From positions 1-21,831 of the forward strand of contig JAMDAP010000077.1 of assembly GCA_023484675.1 (NCBI GenBank): a stretch of 21,831 nucleotides of DNA, in the 5' to 3' direction. The translations under genes were made by a program, and so were the position numbers. Positions within the stretch are counted from its first letter, which is position 1; each line of letters opens with the position of its first letter. Shown here piece after piece: positions 21,825-21,831 of this stretch. The stretch is from Bacillota bacterium. Its GTDB lineage: Bacteria; Bacillota_E; Symbiobacteriia; JAMDAP01. The notes below the pieces were generated by a model. The model searched no databases and had not been told where the DNA came from. It saw only the letters and a list, made by a program, of their open reading frames with translations.

Positions 21825-21831
21825 GGACAAA

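Noticed and set aside
1..21831. CRISPR array, prophage, insertion sequence, tRNA or rRNA genes
   Set aside because: No regularly spaced repeats, transposase/integrase motifs, att-like repeats or cloverleaf sequences were seen on either strand.

Overview
The window is about 21.8 kb of G+C-rich bacterial DNA (roughly two thirds G+C by eye) and is densely coding. Gene content points to a Gram-positive, endospore-forming Firmicute of the G+C-rich, deep-branching kind (Symbiobacterium-like clostridia are one fit; this is inference). The signs are a SpoIVFA/SpoIVFB pair, a valine T-box in front of valS, strong AGGAGG-type ribosome binding sites, and the order radC-mreBCD-PBP2-minCDE-rodA typical of Clostridia. 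Almost every gene is on the minus strand; only a DctP-like binding protein (1975-3024) and an EamA/DMT transporter (20009-20902) are on the plus strand.

Layout, left to right. 1-890: end of a minus-strand run with spoIVFB (cut by the window edge) and spoIVFA. 974-1791: an SDR oxidoreductase with its own terminator. 1975-3024: orphan TRAP-type binding protein on the plus strand. 3021-12581: the cell-shape and division block. In transcription order (right to left) this is a DUF4321-like membrane protein, maf, radC, mreB, mreC, mreD, PBP2 (mrdA), then minC, minD, minE, a terminator, and rodA. 12727-17401: PrcB-domain protein, folC and valS, with valS preceded by a 390-nt T-box leader and a consensus promoter. 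17834-19694: GNAT acetyltransferase, a doubtful small ORF, and a D-Ala-D-Ala-ligase-like ATP-grasp enzyme with a clear promoter and terminator. 20009-21666: DMT exporter convergent with a NIPSNAP-Nudix fusion protein that has a structured leader.

How the genes work together. MreB, MreC, MreD, RodA and PBP2 form the elongasome that inserts lateral-wall peptidoglycan. MinC, MinD and MinE place the division septum. Maf and RadC are the usual companions of this locus. SpoIVFA and SpoIVFB form the membrane complex that processes pro-sigmaK during sporulation. ValS and FolC are housekeeping enzymes, with valS under tRNA-Val control. I see no CRISPR array, transposase, integrase, phage gene, tRNA or rRNA.

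Most of the window is ordinary, conserved chromosome. The items most worth a second look are the leader of the NIPSNAP-Nudix gene (palindrome inside the promoter spacer, upstream ORF, hairpin touching the ribosome binding site), the fusion protein with an altered Nudix box, the orphan divergent DctP-like protein, two convergent gene pairs that each share a single CTAG as both stop codons, a low-G+C patch with a possible 55-aa hydrophobic ORF, and the rodA promoter candidate nested in the minCDE terminator. Start codons were chosen mainly by ribosome binding site spacing; TTG starts are unusually frequent.
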